From: Bacillota bacterium
GTDB taxonomy: Bacteria > Bacillota > Clostridia > DSM-8532
NCBI GenBank assembly: GCA_023446675.1
Contig: JAEXPO010000177.1
Coordinates: forward strand, 1 to 6,931
Reading direction: 5' to 3'
Length of the DNA: 6,931 nt
Shown: positions 1 to 5,047 of the stretch, one piece after another
Layout: every line of letters begins with the position of its first letter
Position numbering within the stretch: the stretch's first letter is position 1
Program-made: the position numbers and the translations under genes
Notes under the pieces: model-generated
What the model was told of the DNA's origin: nothing
The model's database searches: none
What the model saw: only the letters and a program-made list of their open reading frames with translations

Positions 1-490
1 CGTCATTTACCATAAGGCCTTCTTTTTTGTAGACCATAAACATTTTAAAGCTGGGCACACCATAGTCGCAGGCGTCCTTAAACTCCTCCAGCACAGCGTC
101 GGTTAAATCGGTAAGCCCCACATGAAAGGCATAATCCACACAGGCCTGGGGAGCGCACAGGGCATCCCTTCCCTCCACGGTTTCAATGATGCCCATGCCT
201 TTTCTTTGCATGCAAAAGTCAAAAACAGTGGTTACACCGCCGCAGGCTGCCGCCCGGGTTCCGGCAAAGTAGCTGTCGGACGAAACCGTACCTCCGAAGG
301 GCATCTGCAAATGAGTATGAACGTCAATGGCTCCGGGGAGAACGTATTTGCCTTCGGCGTCCACCACCTCCGCGCCTTCGGTATCCAAGCCCTCGCCTAT
401 TGCGGCAATTTTTCCGTCCCTGACGCCGATATCCGCCTTGAAGCGGCTGTTGGCATTAATTACAAGACCGTTTTTAATGATTAAATCCAT
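1..490 (-). CDS. hydA: Dihydropyrimidinase / D-hydantoinase, N-terminal 163 residues (runs off the window edge)
   Basis: This is a cytoplasmic cyclic amidohydrolase of the D-hydantoinase/dihydropyrimidinase family. Family members hydrolyse 5,6-dihydrouracil, dihydrothymine or hydantoins to N-carbamoyl amino acids, the second step of reductive pyrimidine breakdown. The reverse-strand translation starts MDLIIKNGLVINANSRFKAD, the small beta-sandwich typical of amidohydrolases. It then shows the binuclear-metal motif DVHTHLQMPFGG (His58, His60) and SFKMFMVYK, where Lys149 aligns with the lysine that is carbamylated in this family. These positions match well-studied hydantoinases almost exactly. 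Full-length members have about 460 residues, so roughly two thirds lies beyond base 1. The ATG at 490-488 has an AAAAGGAG ribosome site (508-501) ten bases upstream. A promoter and a leader terminator precede it. Family assignment is firm; the true substrate (dihydrouracil, hydantoin or another cyclic amide) is not decided by sequence. Confidence 0.93.
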   Translation of the reverse strand, partial: MDLIIKNGLVINANSRFKADIGVRDGKIAAIGEGLDTEGAEVVDAEGKYVLPGAIDVHTHLQMPFGGTVSSDSYFAGTRAAACGGVTTVFDFCMQRKGMGIIETVEGRDALCAPQACVDYAFHVGLTDLTDAVLEEFKDACDYGVPSFKMFMVYKKEGLMVND

Positions 491-538
491 TTAATCCACA
501 CTCCTTTTCATTTGGCGTATCCGACTTTCTTAAAAATT

Positions 539-578
539 AAAAAAGCGCACATGAAAATCCATTACCTTTCATGAGCGC
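539..578 (-). terminator. Intrinsic terminator-like hairpin in the dihydropyrimidinase leader
   Basis: On the minus strand, arms 578-567 and 556-545 pair as GCGC and CATGAAA against TTTCATG and GCGC, with a single T-T mismatch between the two helices and a ten-base loop. Six T residues (544-539) follow at once. That is the full form of a Rho-independent terminator. It lies about 30 bases after the predicted transcription start and about 50 bases before the dihydropyrimidinase ATG, with no gene ending upstream on that strand. Its position therefore suggests premature termination (attenuation) rather than closure of a gene. No competing antiterminator is obvious in the short stretch before it. 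Confidence 0.7.
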
Positions 579-615
579 CCTTGCTATCGTTTAAGTGTTA
601 TTCAATTCTTTCATG

Positions 616-645
616 ATTATAGCACCCGTATCCCCTTCTTGTCTA
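616..645 (-). promoter_or_regulatory. Sigma-A promoter for dihydropyrimidinase
   Basis: Minus strand: -35 TAGACA (645-640), 18-base spacer, -10 TATAAT (621-616, perfect). This places the start near 609 and gives an untranslated leader of about 120 bases. A 9-base direct repeat, CTTTCATGA on the plus strand, occurs at 608-616, over the start site, and again at 566-574 inside the leader hairpin. The copies are 42 bases apart, close to four helical turns, so protein binding is an alternative or additional explanation for the repeat. Confidence 0.7.
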
Positions 646-668
646 TGTTTCTTCATCACAAATATAAC
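639..668 (+). promoter_or_regulatory. Candidate divergent promoter toward the iron-type alcohol dehydrogenase
   Basis: Plus strand: -35 TTGTCT (639-644, four of six consensus bases), 18-base spacer, -10 TATAAC (663-668, five of six). The start would be near 675, giving a leader of about 220 bases. The -35 boxes of this promoter and of the minus-strand promoter overlap almost completely (639-645), so the two polymerases would compete for the same site. The assignment is weaker than the minus-strand one. It is helped by the plus-strand structured leader downstream, which needs a transcript starting before about 735, and by the absence of a convincing promoter nearer the gene. Confidence 0.45.
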
Positions 669-688
669 ATCCCCTTTTTGTTTGTAAA

Positions 689-834
689 TGCAGCACAACA
701 CCCTTTGTGCGGCAGTTTAAGCGGATTCCGGTTTATGGGGCGATTTTATCCATTTGCTTGTAAAACCCCGTTTTATCCTGTAGAGTAGGGTTAATGAACA
801 TTCTCCCTAAAGAGGGGTTTATTTTATTTTTTTT
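689..834 (+). promoter_or_regulatory. Structured leader with mutually exclusive hairpins: candidate attenuator or riboswitch
   Basis: Three elements are visible. (1) A hairpin at 689-714: GCACAA (693-698) pairs with TTGTGC (705-710), extended by TGC/GCA beyond one mismatch. (2) GGGG (737-740) and TTTTA (744-748) can pair with TAAAA CCCC (761-769). (3) The same AAACCCC (763-769) can instead pair with GGGGTTT (814-820), enclosing an inner TAGGG/CCCTA stem (786-790 with 805-809), followed by a T-rich tract (818-834). Element 3 resembles a terminator and element 2 its antiterminator, because they compete for 763-769. No gene upstream on this strand needs terminating. I could not match it to TPP, FMN, purine, cobalamin, SAM, T-box or other classes by conserved core sequence. 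The ligand is unknown. Confidence 0.5.
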
Positions 835-894
835 GACATTTTTTATTTTAATGACTTGACTTTAAATTTCGCTTTCAGCGAGGAGGTATTTTTT

Positions 895-1998
895 GTGAAT
901 TTAAAATTCTTTATGCCCACTCAGGTTCTTTCAGGCCCAGGCTGCATTAAGAGCAATGCCCCACTGTTTAAAACCCTGGGTACCAGGGCTCTCATTGTAA
1001 CCGGCCGCTCATCTGCCAAGAAAAACGGCTCTCTGAAGGACGTTGCGGATGCTCTGGAATCCGTTCAAATCCCCTATGCTGTTTTTGACGAGGTGGACAG
1101 TAATCCCACAATTCCCAGCGTCCGTAAGGGCGGCGACAGCGCCCGGGCCTTTGGAGCGGATTTTATCGTAGGAATCGGCGGCGGCAGCCCCATGGACGCG
1201 GCCAAGGCCATTGCCATACTTGCAAGCCATCCCGATATTGCGGACGATACCCTTTTCTCATTGGGCTTTGACTCCAAAAAGGTACTCCCTCTGGCTCTTG
1301 TACCCACCACCTCCGGAACCGGCAGCGAGGTGACCCAGTATTCCATCCTTACCAACGATGCCGCGGAGACCAAAACCAGCATTGCCTCCCCTTCCATTTT
1401 CCCCAAGCTGGCTTTTCTGGATGCGGCATATACGCAGGAGCTGGGCCTTGTCACCACCCGTAACACCGCTCTGGATGCTCTTTCCCATGTGGTTGAGGGA
1501 ATGCTGTCCAACCGTGCGGGTCTTTTAAGCGACGCACTTGCCCTTGAAGCCATCGCCCTCATCGGAAAAACCATGGAGGCACTGAAAAACGGCATTCTCA
1601 CCCCCGAGAACAGGGAGGTTCTCCTTTATGCTTCCTGCTTGGGCGGCATTGTTATTGCCCACACAGGCACCACTGTGGTTCATGCCATGGGCTATTCCCT
1701 CACCTATTTTCATGATATTGATCACGGACGAGCCAACGGCCTTTTACTTACAGCACTGCTCCGCACTTCCTACAGCTATGCTAAGGAAACCGTTGATGCC
1801 ATACTTAAGGCCTTCGGTGCCTCTGACATTGAGGCCTTCGGCGCACTTCTGGATCCTCTTATGCCCGGTAAGGAAAAGCTGACCATACAGCAAAAGGATC
1901 GTTATGCGGCTATGGCCATTAAAGCCAGGAATGTGGGCAACATGCCCTTCCCCGTTACGGAGGCACAAATTCGTACCATGTTTGAAGAAAGCGTTTAA
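895..1998 (+). CDS. Iron-containing (group III) alcohol dehydrogenase
   Basis: This is a 367-residue NAD(P)-dependent oxidoreductase of the Fe-ADH superfamily (FucO, DhaT, AdhB type), expected in the cytoplasm and acting on an alcohol/aldehyde pair. The N-terminal Rossmann-like half carries the cofactor-loop signature GIGGGSPMDAAKA (glycine-rich loop at 95-97) and PTTSGTGSEVTQYSI. The C-terminal helical half carries the metal site: Asp194 and His198 in DALSHVVEG, His263 in HAMGYSL, and His277 in FHDIDHGRANG. All four ligands are present at the spacing seen in FucO. The start is the GTG at 895, seven bases after a perfect AGGAGGT (881-887); an in-frame TTG at 856 lacks such a site. The gene stands alone between a structured leader and a strong terminator. 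The substrate cannot be read from the sequence. Divergence from dihydropyrimidinase makes malonate semialdehyde one candidate. A butanol- or propanediol-type activity is equally compatible. Confidence 0.93.
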   Translation: MNLKFFMPTQVLSGPGCIKSNAPLFKTLGTRALIVTGRSSAKKNGSLKDVADALESVQIPYAVFDEVDSNPTIPSVRKGGDSARAFGADFIVGIGGGSPMDAAKAIAILASHPDIADDTLFSLGFDSKKVLPLALVPTTSGTGSEVTQYSILTNDAAETKTSIASPSIFPKLAFLDAAYTQELGLVTTRNTALDALSHVVEGMLSNRAGLLSDALALEAIALIGKTMEALKNGILTPENREVLLYASCLGGIVIAHTGTTVVHAMGYSLTYFHDIDHGRANGLLLTALLRTSYSYAKETVDAILKAFGASDIEAFGALLDPLMPGKEKLTIQQKDRYAAMAIKARNVGNMPFPVTEAQIRTMFEESV

Positions 1999-2010
1999 AT
2001 GCGTCTTCAT

Positions 2011-2056
2011 AAAAGGCCAAATCGTGGGTTATGCGGTTTGGCCTTTTTCTTTTTTA
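2011..2056 (+). terminator. Rho-independent terminator of the alcohol dehydrogenase
   Basis: AAAAGGCCAAA (2011-2021) pairs perfectly over 11 bp with TTTGGCCTTTT (2037-2047) around a 15-base loop, followed by TCTTTTTT (2048-2055). It begins 13 bases after the stop codon. The A-rich 5' arm makes it potentially bidirectional, though no gene approaches from the other side. Confidence 0.92.
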
Positions 2057-2162
2057 AAGCTTTCATGTCTTTTTTTCAATAAGCCATTTACCGGTATGAG
2101 TTGCCCAATTTAACAGACTGCACAAATAAAAATTCGTTTTTTGCATAAAATACAAAAAATGA

Positions 2163-2191
2163 TTAACAATACGTATGAGATCGGATATAAT
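2163..2191 (+). promoter_or_regulatory. Sigma-A promoter for the murA-type gene
   Basis: -35 TTAACA (2163-2168), 17-base spacer, -10 TATAAT (2186-2191, perfect). The start is expected near 2198, giving a leader of about 125 bases. This separates murA from the upstream dehydrogenase unit. The A/T-rich stretch 2057-2160 before it holds nothing I recognise beyond an upstream region for this promoter. Confidence 0.8.
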
Positions 2192-2194
2192 ACC

Positions 2195-2296
2195 AATAGC
2201 ATCTTACAGCTGCGAAGCGCTAATAAAAAACAAGCTATTTCATCGGAGCTTAGGATCCATTGAGATGCGGGCTTATGCCCGCTTAAGTATCCATCA
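2195..2296 (+). promoter_or_regulatory. Untranslated leader of murA with inverted repeats
   Basis: The leader contains AATAGC (2195-2200) complementary to GCTATT (2234-2239), and a perfect 6-bp hairpin GCGGGC-TTAT-GCCCGC (2267-2282). GAT/ATC bases flank the hairpin (2264-2266 with 2293-2295), a possible distal extension. No T tract follows, so it does not look like a terminator. It could be an mRNA-stabilising or translation-controlling structure. AATAGC begins about at the predicted transcription start, so the first pairing depends on where transcription really starts. No known RNA family was recognised. Confidence 0.35.
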
Positions 2297-2322
2297 GTCT
2301 ACAAAAGAAAGCAGGATTGATT

Positions 2323-3627
2323 ATGCGTTGGATTGAAGTTACCCGTACCGATGCGCTTAAGGGAAGCCTTGAGATGCCCGGTTCGAAAAACAGCTCGTTA
2401 GCCTTGCTGGCGGCGTGCTGTCTGTCAGAGGAACCTGTCACGCTGTATAAAATACCGGACATATCCGACGTAAGAATGATTTACTCCATTTTAACCGATA
2501 TAGGCGCTAAAGTTATTCAGGAAAACGGCAAATGTGTCATCGATCCCCGGGGTATACAATCCGGAGACATTCGTTCGGACTATGCATCTGCCTACCGTGC
2601 GTCCTACTATTTTATCGGAGCCCTTCTGGCTAAGCATAAGCGAGTAGCCATCGGTTATCCCGGTGGAGATAATTTTGTTTCCCGTCCCATTGATCAGCAT
2701 ATTAAAGGATTAAAAGCACTTGGTGCCCGAATTGAGTATTTTAAGGATCATTATGTGGTTCAGGCCGAAAAATTGGTCGGCGCCACCATTTATTTTGACT
2801 GTATCACAGGCGGAGCCACTCTTAATATCATGATGGCCGCGGCTCTTGCCCAGGGTAAAACCGTGCTTCATAACGCTGCCCGGGATCCCGAGGTGGTGGA
2901 TACAGCCATTTTACTTAACAAAATGGGCGCCAAGATTTACGGTGCAGGCACCGATGTCATTCGCATTCAGGGCGTGGACGCCCTGGGAGGCTGTGATCAT
3001 ACGGTTATTCCCGACAGGCTTATTGCGGGGGCGTATCTTATGGCCGCAGGCGCCACCGGCGGAGAGGTAACGGTTAATAACATCATCCCCGAGCATCTGG
3101 AGGCTTGCATGGATAAGCTGAGGGAAATCGGCATGGAATTTTCCGTTTCCGAAAATGCCGTTACAGCATGGGCTCCAACAGCTTTAAAGCCCACACGGGT
3201 TCGTACCGGAAAATACCCCATTCTTGAAAGTGATTTTCAACAGCCCATGACCGCTCTGCTTCTCAAAGCGGAGGGTCGGAGCATGGTGGCTGATAAAATT
3301 TATCCTCTGCGCTTCAACCACTGCGAGCAATTGGCTCGCATGGGTGCTTCCATTACCGTAAGAAGCGGCGCCGCACGTATTGACGGGGGCAAAACCGTTA
3401 CGGGGGCATGGGTTCACGCAGGAGATATTCGGGCGGGCATTTGCCTCGTGCTTGCAGGCCTTATGGCTGAAGGAACCACGTTCCTGACAGGCATTGAGCA
3501 TATCGAACGAGGCTATGAGGATATTATCGGTGATTTTGACAGACTGGGAGCAAAGCTTCGAATGAGCTCCAGCGAAGGAACCATGGAAGAGCTTTTCAGC
3601 GGCTCAGCCATCCTCCGCACTTACTAA
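2323..3627 (+). CDS. murA: UDP-N-acetylglucosamine 1-carboxyvinyltransferase (MurA type) with Asp in place of the catalytic-loop Cys
   Basis: This is a 434-residue EPSP-synthase-fold enzyme. MurA transfers enolpyruvate from phosphoenolpyruvate to UDP-N-acetylglucosamine, the first committed step of peptidoglycan synthesis, in the cytoplasm. Visible family residues are Lys22-Asn23 in PGSKNSSLALLAA, the YRAS arginine of the substrate-binding segment, Arg121 in SRPID, Asp304 in ESDFQQPM (general base, equivalent to Asp305 of E. coli), Arg370 in GDIRAG and Arg396 in HIERGYEDI. The active-site loop reads PGGDNFVSRP (113-122): Asp116 sits where most MurA proteins have Cys115, the residue alkylated by fosfomycin. 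Length is slightly above the usual 417-425. The start is ATG 2323, preceded by GCAGG (2311-2315); an in-frame TTG at 2317 is less likely. It is monocistronic with its own promoter. It could be the cell's main MurA, or a second, divergent paralogue; the loop after the Asp also departs from the usual sequence. Confidence 0.88.
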   Translation: MRWIEVTRTDALKGSLEMPGSKNSSLALLAACCLSEEPVTLYKIPDISDVRMIYSILTDIGAKVIQENGKCVIDPRGIQSGDIRSDYASAYRASYYFIGALLAKHKRVAIGYPGGDNFVSRPIDQHIKGLKALGARIEYFKDHYVVQAEKLVGATIYFDCITGGATLNIMMAAALAQGKTVLHNAARDPEVVDTAILLNKMGAKIYGAGTDVIRIQGVDALGGCDHTVIPDRLIAGAYLMAAGATGGEVTVNNIIPEHLEACMDKLREIGMEFSVSENAVTAWAPTALKPTRVRTGKYPILESDFQQPMTALLLKAEGRSMVADKIYPLRFNHCEQLARMGASITVRSGAARIDGGKTVTGAWVHAGDIRAGICLVLAGLMAEGTTFLTGIEHIERGYEDIIGDFDRLGAKLRMSSSEGTMEELFSGSAILRTY

Positions 3628-3646
3628 AAACCCTTTTTCTGCGGCA

Positions 3647-3685
3647 TGCACAGGCCTCAAATGCTTGAGGCCTTGTTGTTGTGTG
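3647..3685. terminator. Bidirectional terminator-like hairpin between convergent murA and the Y-family polymerase
   Basis: AGGCCTCAA (3652-3660) and TTGAGGCCT (3665-3673) form a perfect 9-bp stem with an ATGC loop. Outer bases GCACA (3647-3651) and TGTGC (3682-3686) can extend it across a bulge. It lies in the 58-base gap between two converging stop codons. The plus-strand tail TGTTGTTGTG is T-rich but interrupted, so termination there may be moderate. On the minus strand the tail is not a T run, although a GGGTTTTT tract lies about 20 bases further on. Confidence 0.65.
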
Positions 3686-4936
3686 CTATAAAAGGCTGGA
3701 CATCATCCGGTAATCCTCTTCTCCCACGCCTCCGGCCACAGGCTTAAGTCCTGACGCAATAAAGCAGGAGCGCATAACGGACGACGCTCCGTATTTGATG
3801 CGAATGTCATCCATGGCCGAGTCCAGGCGCTTCTTTTTTTTATTGCAGGGCTGTAAAAGGCTCAGCTGCAGGTAATCGCTTCCGCAAAGCTCCGATACCC
3901 TTACCCCCAGGTGGCGTATGGGTTGTCCCCGCCATATTTCGTCAAAAAGGATGCAGGCGTAATTGTAAATATCCGCCGTACAGTCGGTGGCCATTGCAAA
4001 TTTTCGCTGCCTGCCAAAATGAATAAATTCGTTGGTCCTAAGAGAAACCGCTACCAATTGGGCGCAAAAGCCCCCTCTTCTAAGGCGCATGCATACCATT
4101 TCCGTGAGGGATAAAAGCACCCTGTGGGCTTCTTCCCTGGTATCCACATCGAAGGAAATAGTAGTGGAATTGCCTATTCCCTTTACAGGGATGCTGTCCT
4201 CTCCCACTCCGGAGGCTTCAATGCCGTTGGCGAATTCCCACAAAAGCCGTCCCCAGCTTTTAAATTTTCTGAGAAGCAGATCGATGTCCGTATGGGCCAA
4301 ATCGCCAATGGTATGGATGTTGAGCCTATGAAGCTTGGGGGCGGTGGCCCGTCCCACCATGTATAGGTCTTCCACCGGAAGAGGCCACATTTTTTCAGGA
4401 ATTTCCTTTGGAAAAAGTGTATGCACCTTATCGGGCTTTTCCAGATCCCCTGCGATTTTGGCCAGCAGCTTGCTGCTGGAAATTCCGATGTTTACCGTAA
4501 ACCCCAGCTCATTCTTTATTCTTTCCTTTATAAGATGTGCAGCGTCAACCGGATCGGAATAGAGCCGTTCCATATGGGAGAAATCAATGAAGCATTCATC
4601 AATGGAGAAAACCTGAATTTTAGGAGTGTATTCACCAAGCAGCTTAAGCATGCCAGCACTGGCCATCATATACAAATCATAATGGGGAGGTATCACCACA
4701 ATACCCGGACATCGCTGCCGCACCGCATACAGCGCTTCTCCGGTATGCACCTGGTATTTCTTGGCAGGAATGCTTTTAGCCAGAACAATGCCGTGGCGGG
4801 ATGCTTCATCTCCGCCCACTACAGAAGGAATGGTGCGCAAATCCAGAGCGGCGCCGTGCTGCAGGCGGTAAGCAGCTTCCCAGCTCAAATAAGCGCTGTT
4901 CACATCAATATGCATAATAATACGGCTGTCCTCCAT
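3686..4936 (-). CDS. Y-family translesion DNA polymerase (DinB/UmuC/UvrX group)
   Basis: This is a 416-residue error-prone polymerase that copies past damaged bases at stalled forks, working with the sliding clamp. Palm and fingers: HIDVNSAYLSWEA supplies metal ligand Asp11 and the probable steric gate Tyr16. FSIDECFIDFS supplies Asp113 and Glu114. GISSSKLLAKIAGDLEKPDK is the conserved loop after the palm. The thumb helix-hairpin-helix region includes EDLYMVGRATAPKLHRLNIHTIGDL. A little-finger domain follows, and QLSLL at about 357-361 matches the beta-clamp binding motif of the Gram-positive UvrX/YqjH branch. All catalytic acids are intact. The start chosen is ATG 4936, six bases after GAGGTGA (4948-4942). 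An in-frame ATG at 4966 lies at the predicted transcription start and has no room for a ribosome site. The promoter contains a LexA box, so SOS induction is expected. The exact subfamily (DinB versus UvrX-like) is uncertain; the QLSLL motif and the NSAYLSWEA segment favour the latter. Confidence 0.92.
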   Translation of the reverse strand: MEDSRIIMHIDVNSAYLSWEAAYRLQHGAALDLRTIPSVVGGDEASRHGIVLAKSIPAKKYQVHTGEALYAVRQRCPGIVVIPPHYDLYMMASAGMLKLLGEYTPKIQVFSIDECFIDFSHMERLYSDPVDAAHLIKERIKNELGFTVNIGISSSKLLAKIAGDLEKPDKVHTLFPKEIPEKMWPLPVEDLYMVGRATAPKLHRLNIHTIGDLAHTDIDLLLRKFKSWGRLLWEFANGIEASGVGEDSIPVKGIGNSTTISFDVDTREEAHRVLLSLTEMVCMRLRRGGFCAQLVAVSLRTNEFIHFGRQRKFAMATDCTADIYNYACILFDEIWRGQPIRHLGVRVSELCGSDYLQLSLLQPCNKKKKRLDSAMDDIRIKYGASSVMRSCFIASGLKPVAGGVGEEDYRMMSSLL

Positions 4937-4971
4937 GTATGTCACCTCATTCGTCATTATATGCATATTCT

Positions 4972-5000
4972 ATTATATTTAGAACATATGTTCGTGTAAA
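4972..5000 (-). promoter_or_regulatory. Sigma-A promoter of the Y-family polymerase
   Basis: Minus strand: -35 TTTACA (5000-4995), 17-base spacer, -10 TATAAT (4977-4972, perfect). The start is expected near 4965, giving a short leader of about 30 bases. The LexA site fills most of the spacer, an arrangement that lets the repressor occlude RNA polymerase directly. Confidence 0.85.
4981..4994 (-). promoter_or_regulatory. LexA (DinR) box / SOS operator
   Basis: The minus strand reads CGAACATATGTTCT, containing the perfect 12-base palindrome GAACATATGTTC (4982-4993). It fits the Gram-positive LexA consensus CGAACRNRYGTTYC at every position except the last base (T for C). It lies between the -35 and -10 boxes of the polymerase gene. 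This is the only perfect site I found in the window. Confidence 0.92.
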
Positions 5001-5047
5001 CAGAAAATTTTTGACAGGAAGCAAAGGGTAAGACGCACTTCCTACCG

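Noticed and set aside
122..484. Open frame of 120 codons on the plus strand
   Set aside because: It is a shadow of the dihydropyrimidinase on the opposite strand, whose translation carries the conserved metal and lysine motifs. The shadow has no ribosome site or recognisable domain.
781..800. T-box-like AGGGTTA sequence in the dehydrogenase leader
   Set aside because: The conserved T-box core (AGGGTGG followed by ACCGCG) is absent, and no specifier stem was seen.
771..820. PyrR-binding-loop look-alike (TCCTGTAGAG near 776, and TCC...GAGG near 804-816)
   Set aside because: Attractive because of the pyrimidine gene nearby, but neither copy fits the UCC-N-G-N-GAGG consensus without inserted bases.
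833..866. TTGACA at 833-838 as a proximal promoter for the alcohol dehydrogenase
   Set aside because: No acceptable -10 hexamer occurs at 16-19 bases; the nearest TTTAAA is 22 bases away. It is not fully excluded.
856..894. TTG at 856 as the start of the alcohol dehydrogenase
   Set aside because: The GTG at 895 has a perfect AGGAGGT at ideal spacing, and family members start at about this point.
1074..1601. Open frame of 175 codons on the minus strand
   Set aside because: It is antisense to the alcohol dehydrogenase, whose catalytic motifs are intact. Its low-complexity Ser/Ala/Arg content is typical of a shadow frame.
4937..4966. ATG at 4966 or 4957 as the start of the polymerase
   Set aside because: These lie at or just after the predicted transcription start without a ribosome site. 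ATG 4936 has GAGGTGA six bases upstream and gives the usual family N-terminus.
4421..4999. Open frame of 192 codons on the plus strand
   Set aside because: It lies antisense to the Y-family polymerase, runs through its promoter and LexA box, and shows no family features.
5016..5043. AGGAAG/CTTCCT inverted repeat after the VOC stop codon as a terminator
   Set aside because: Only six base pairs around a 16-base loop, with no T run on the minus strand directly after it.
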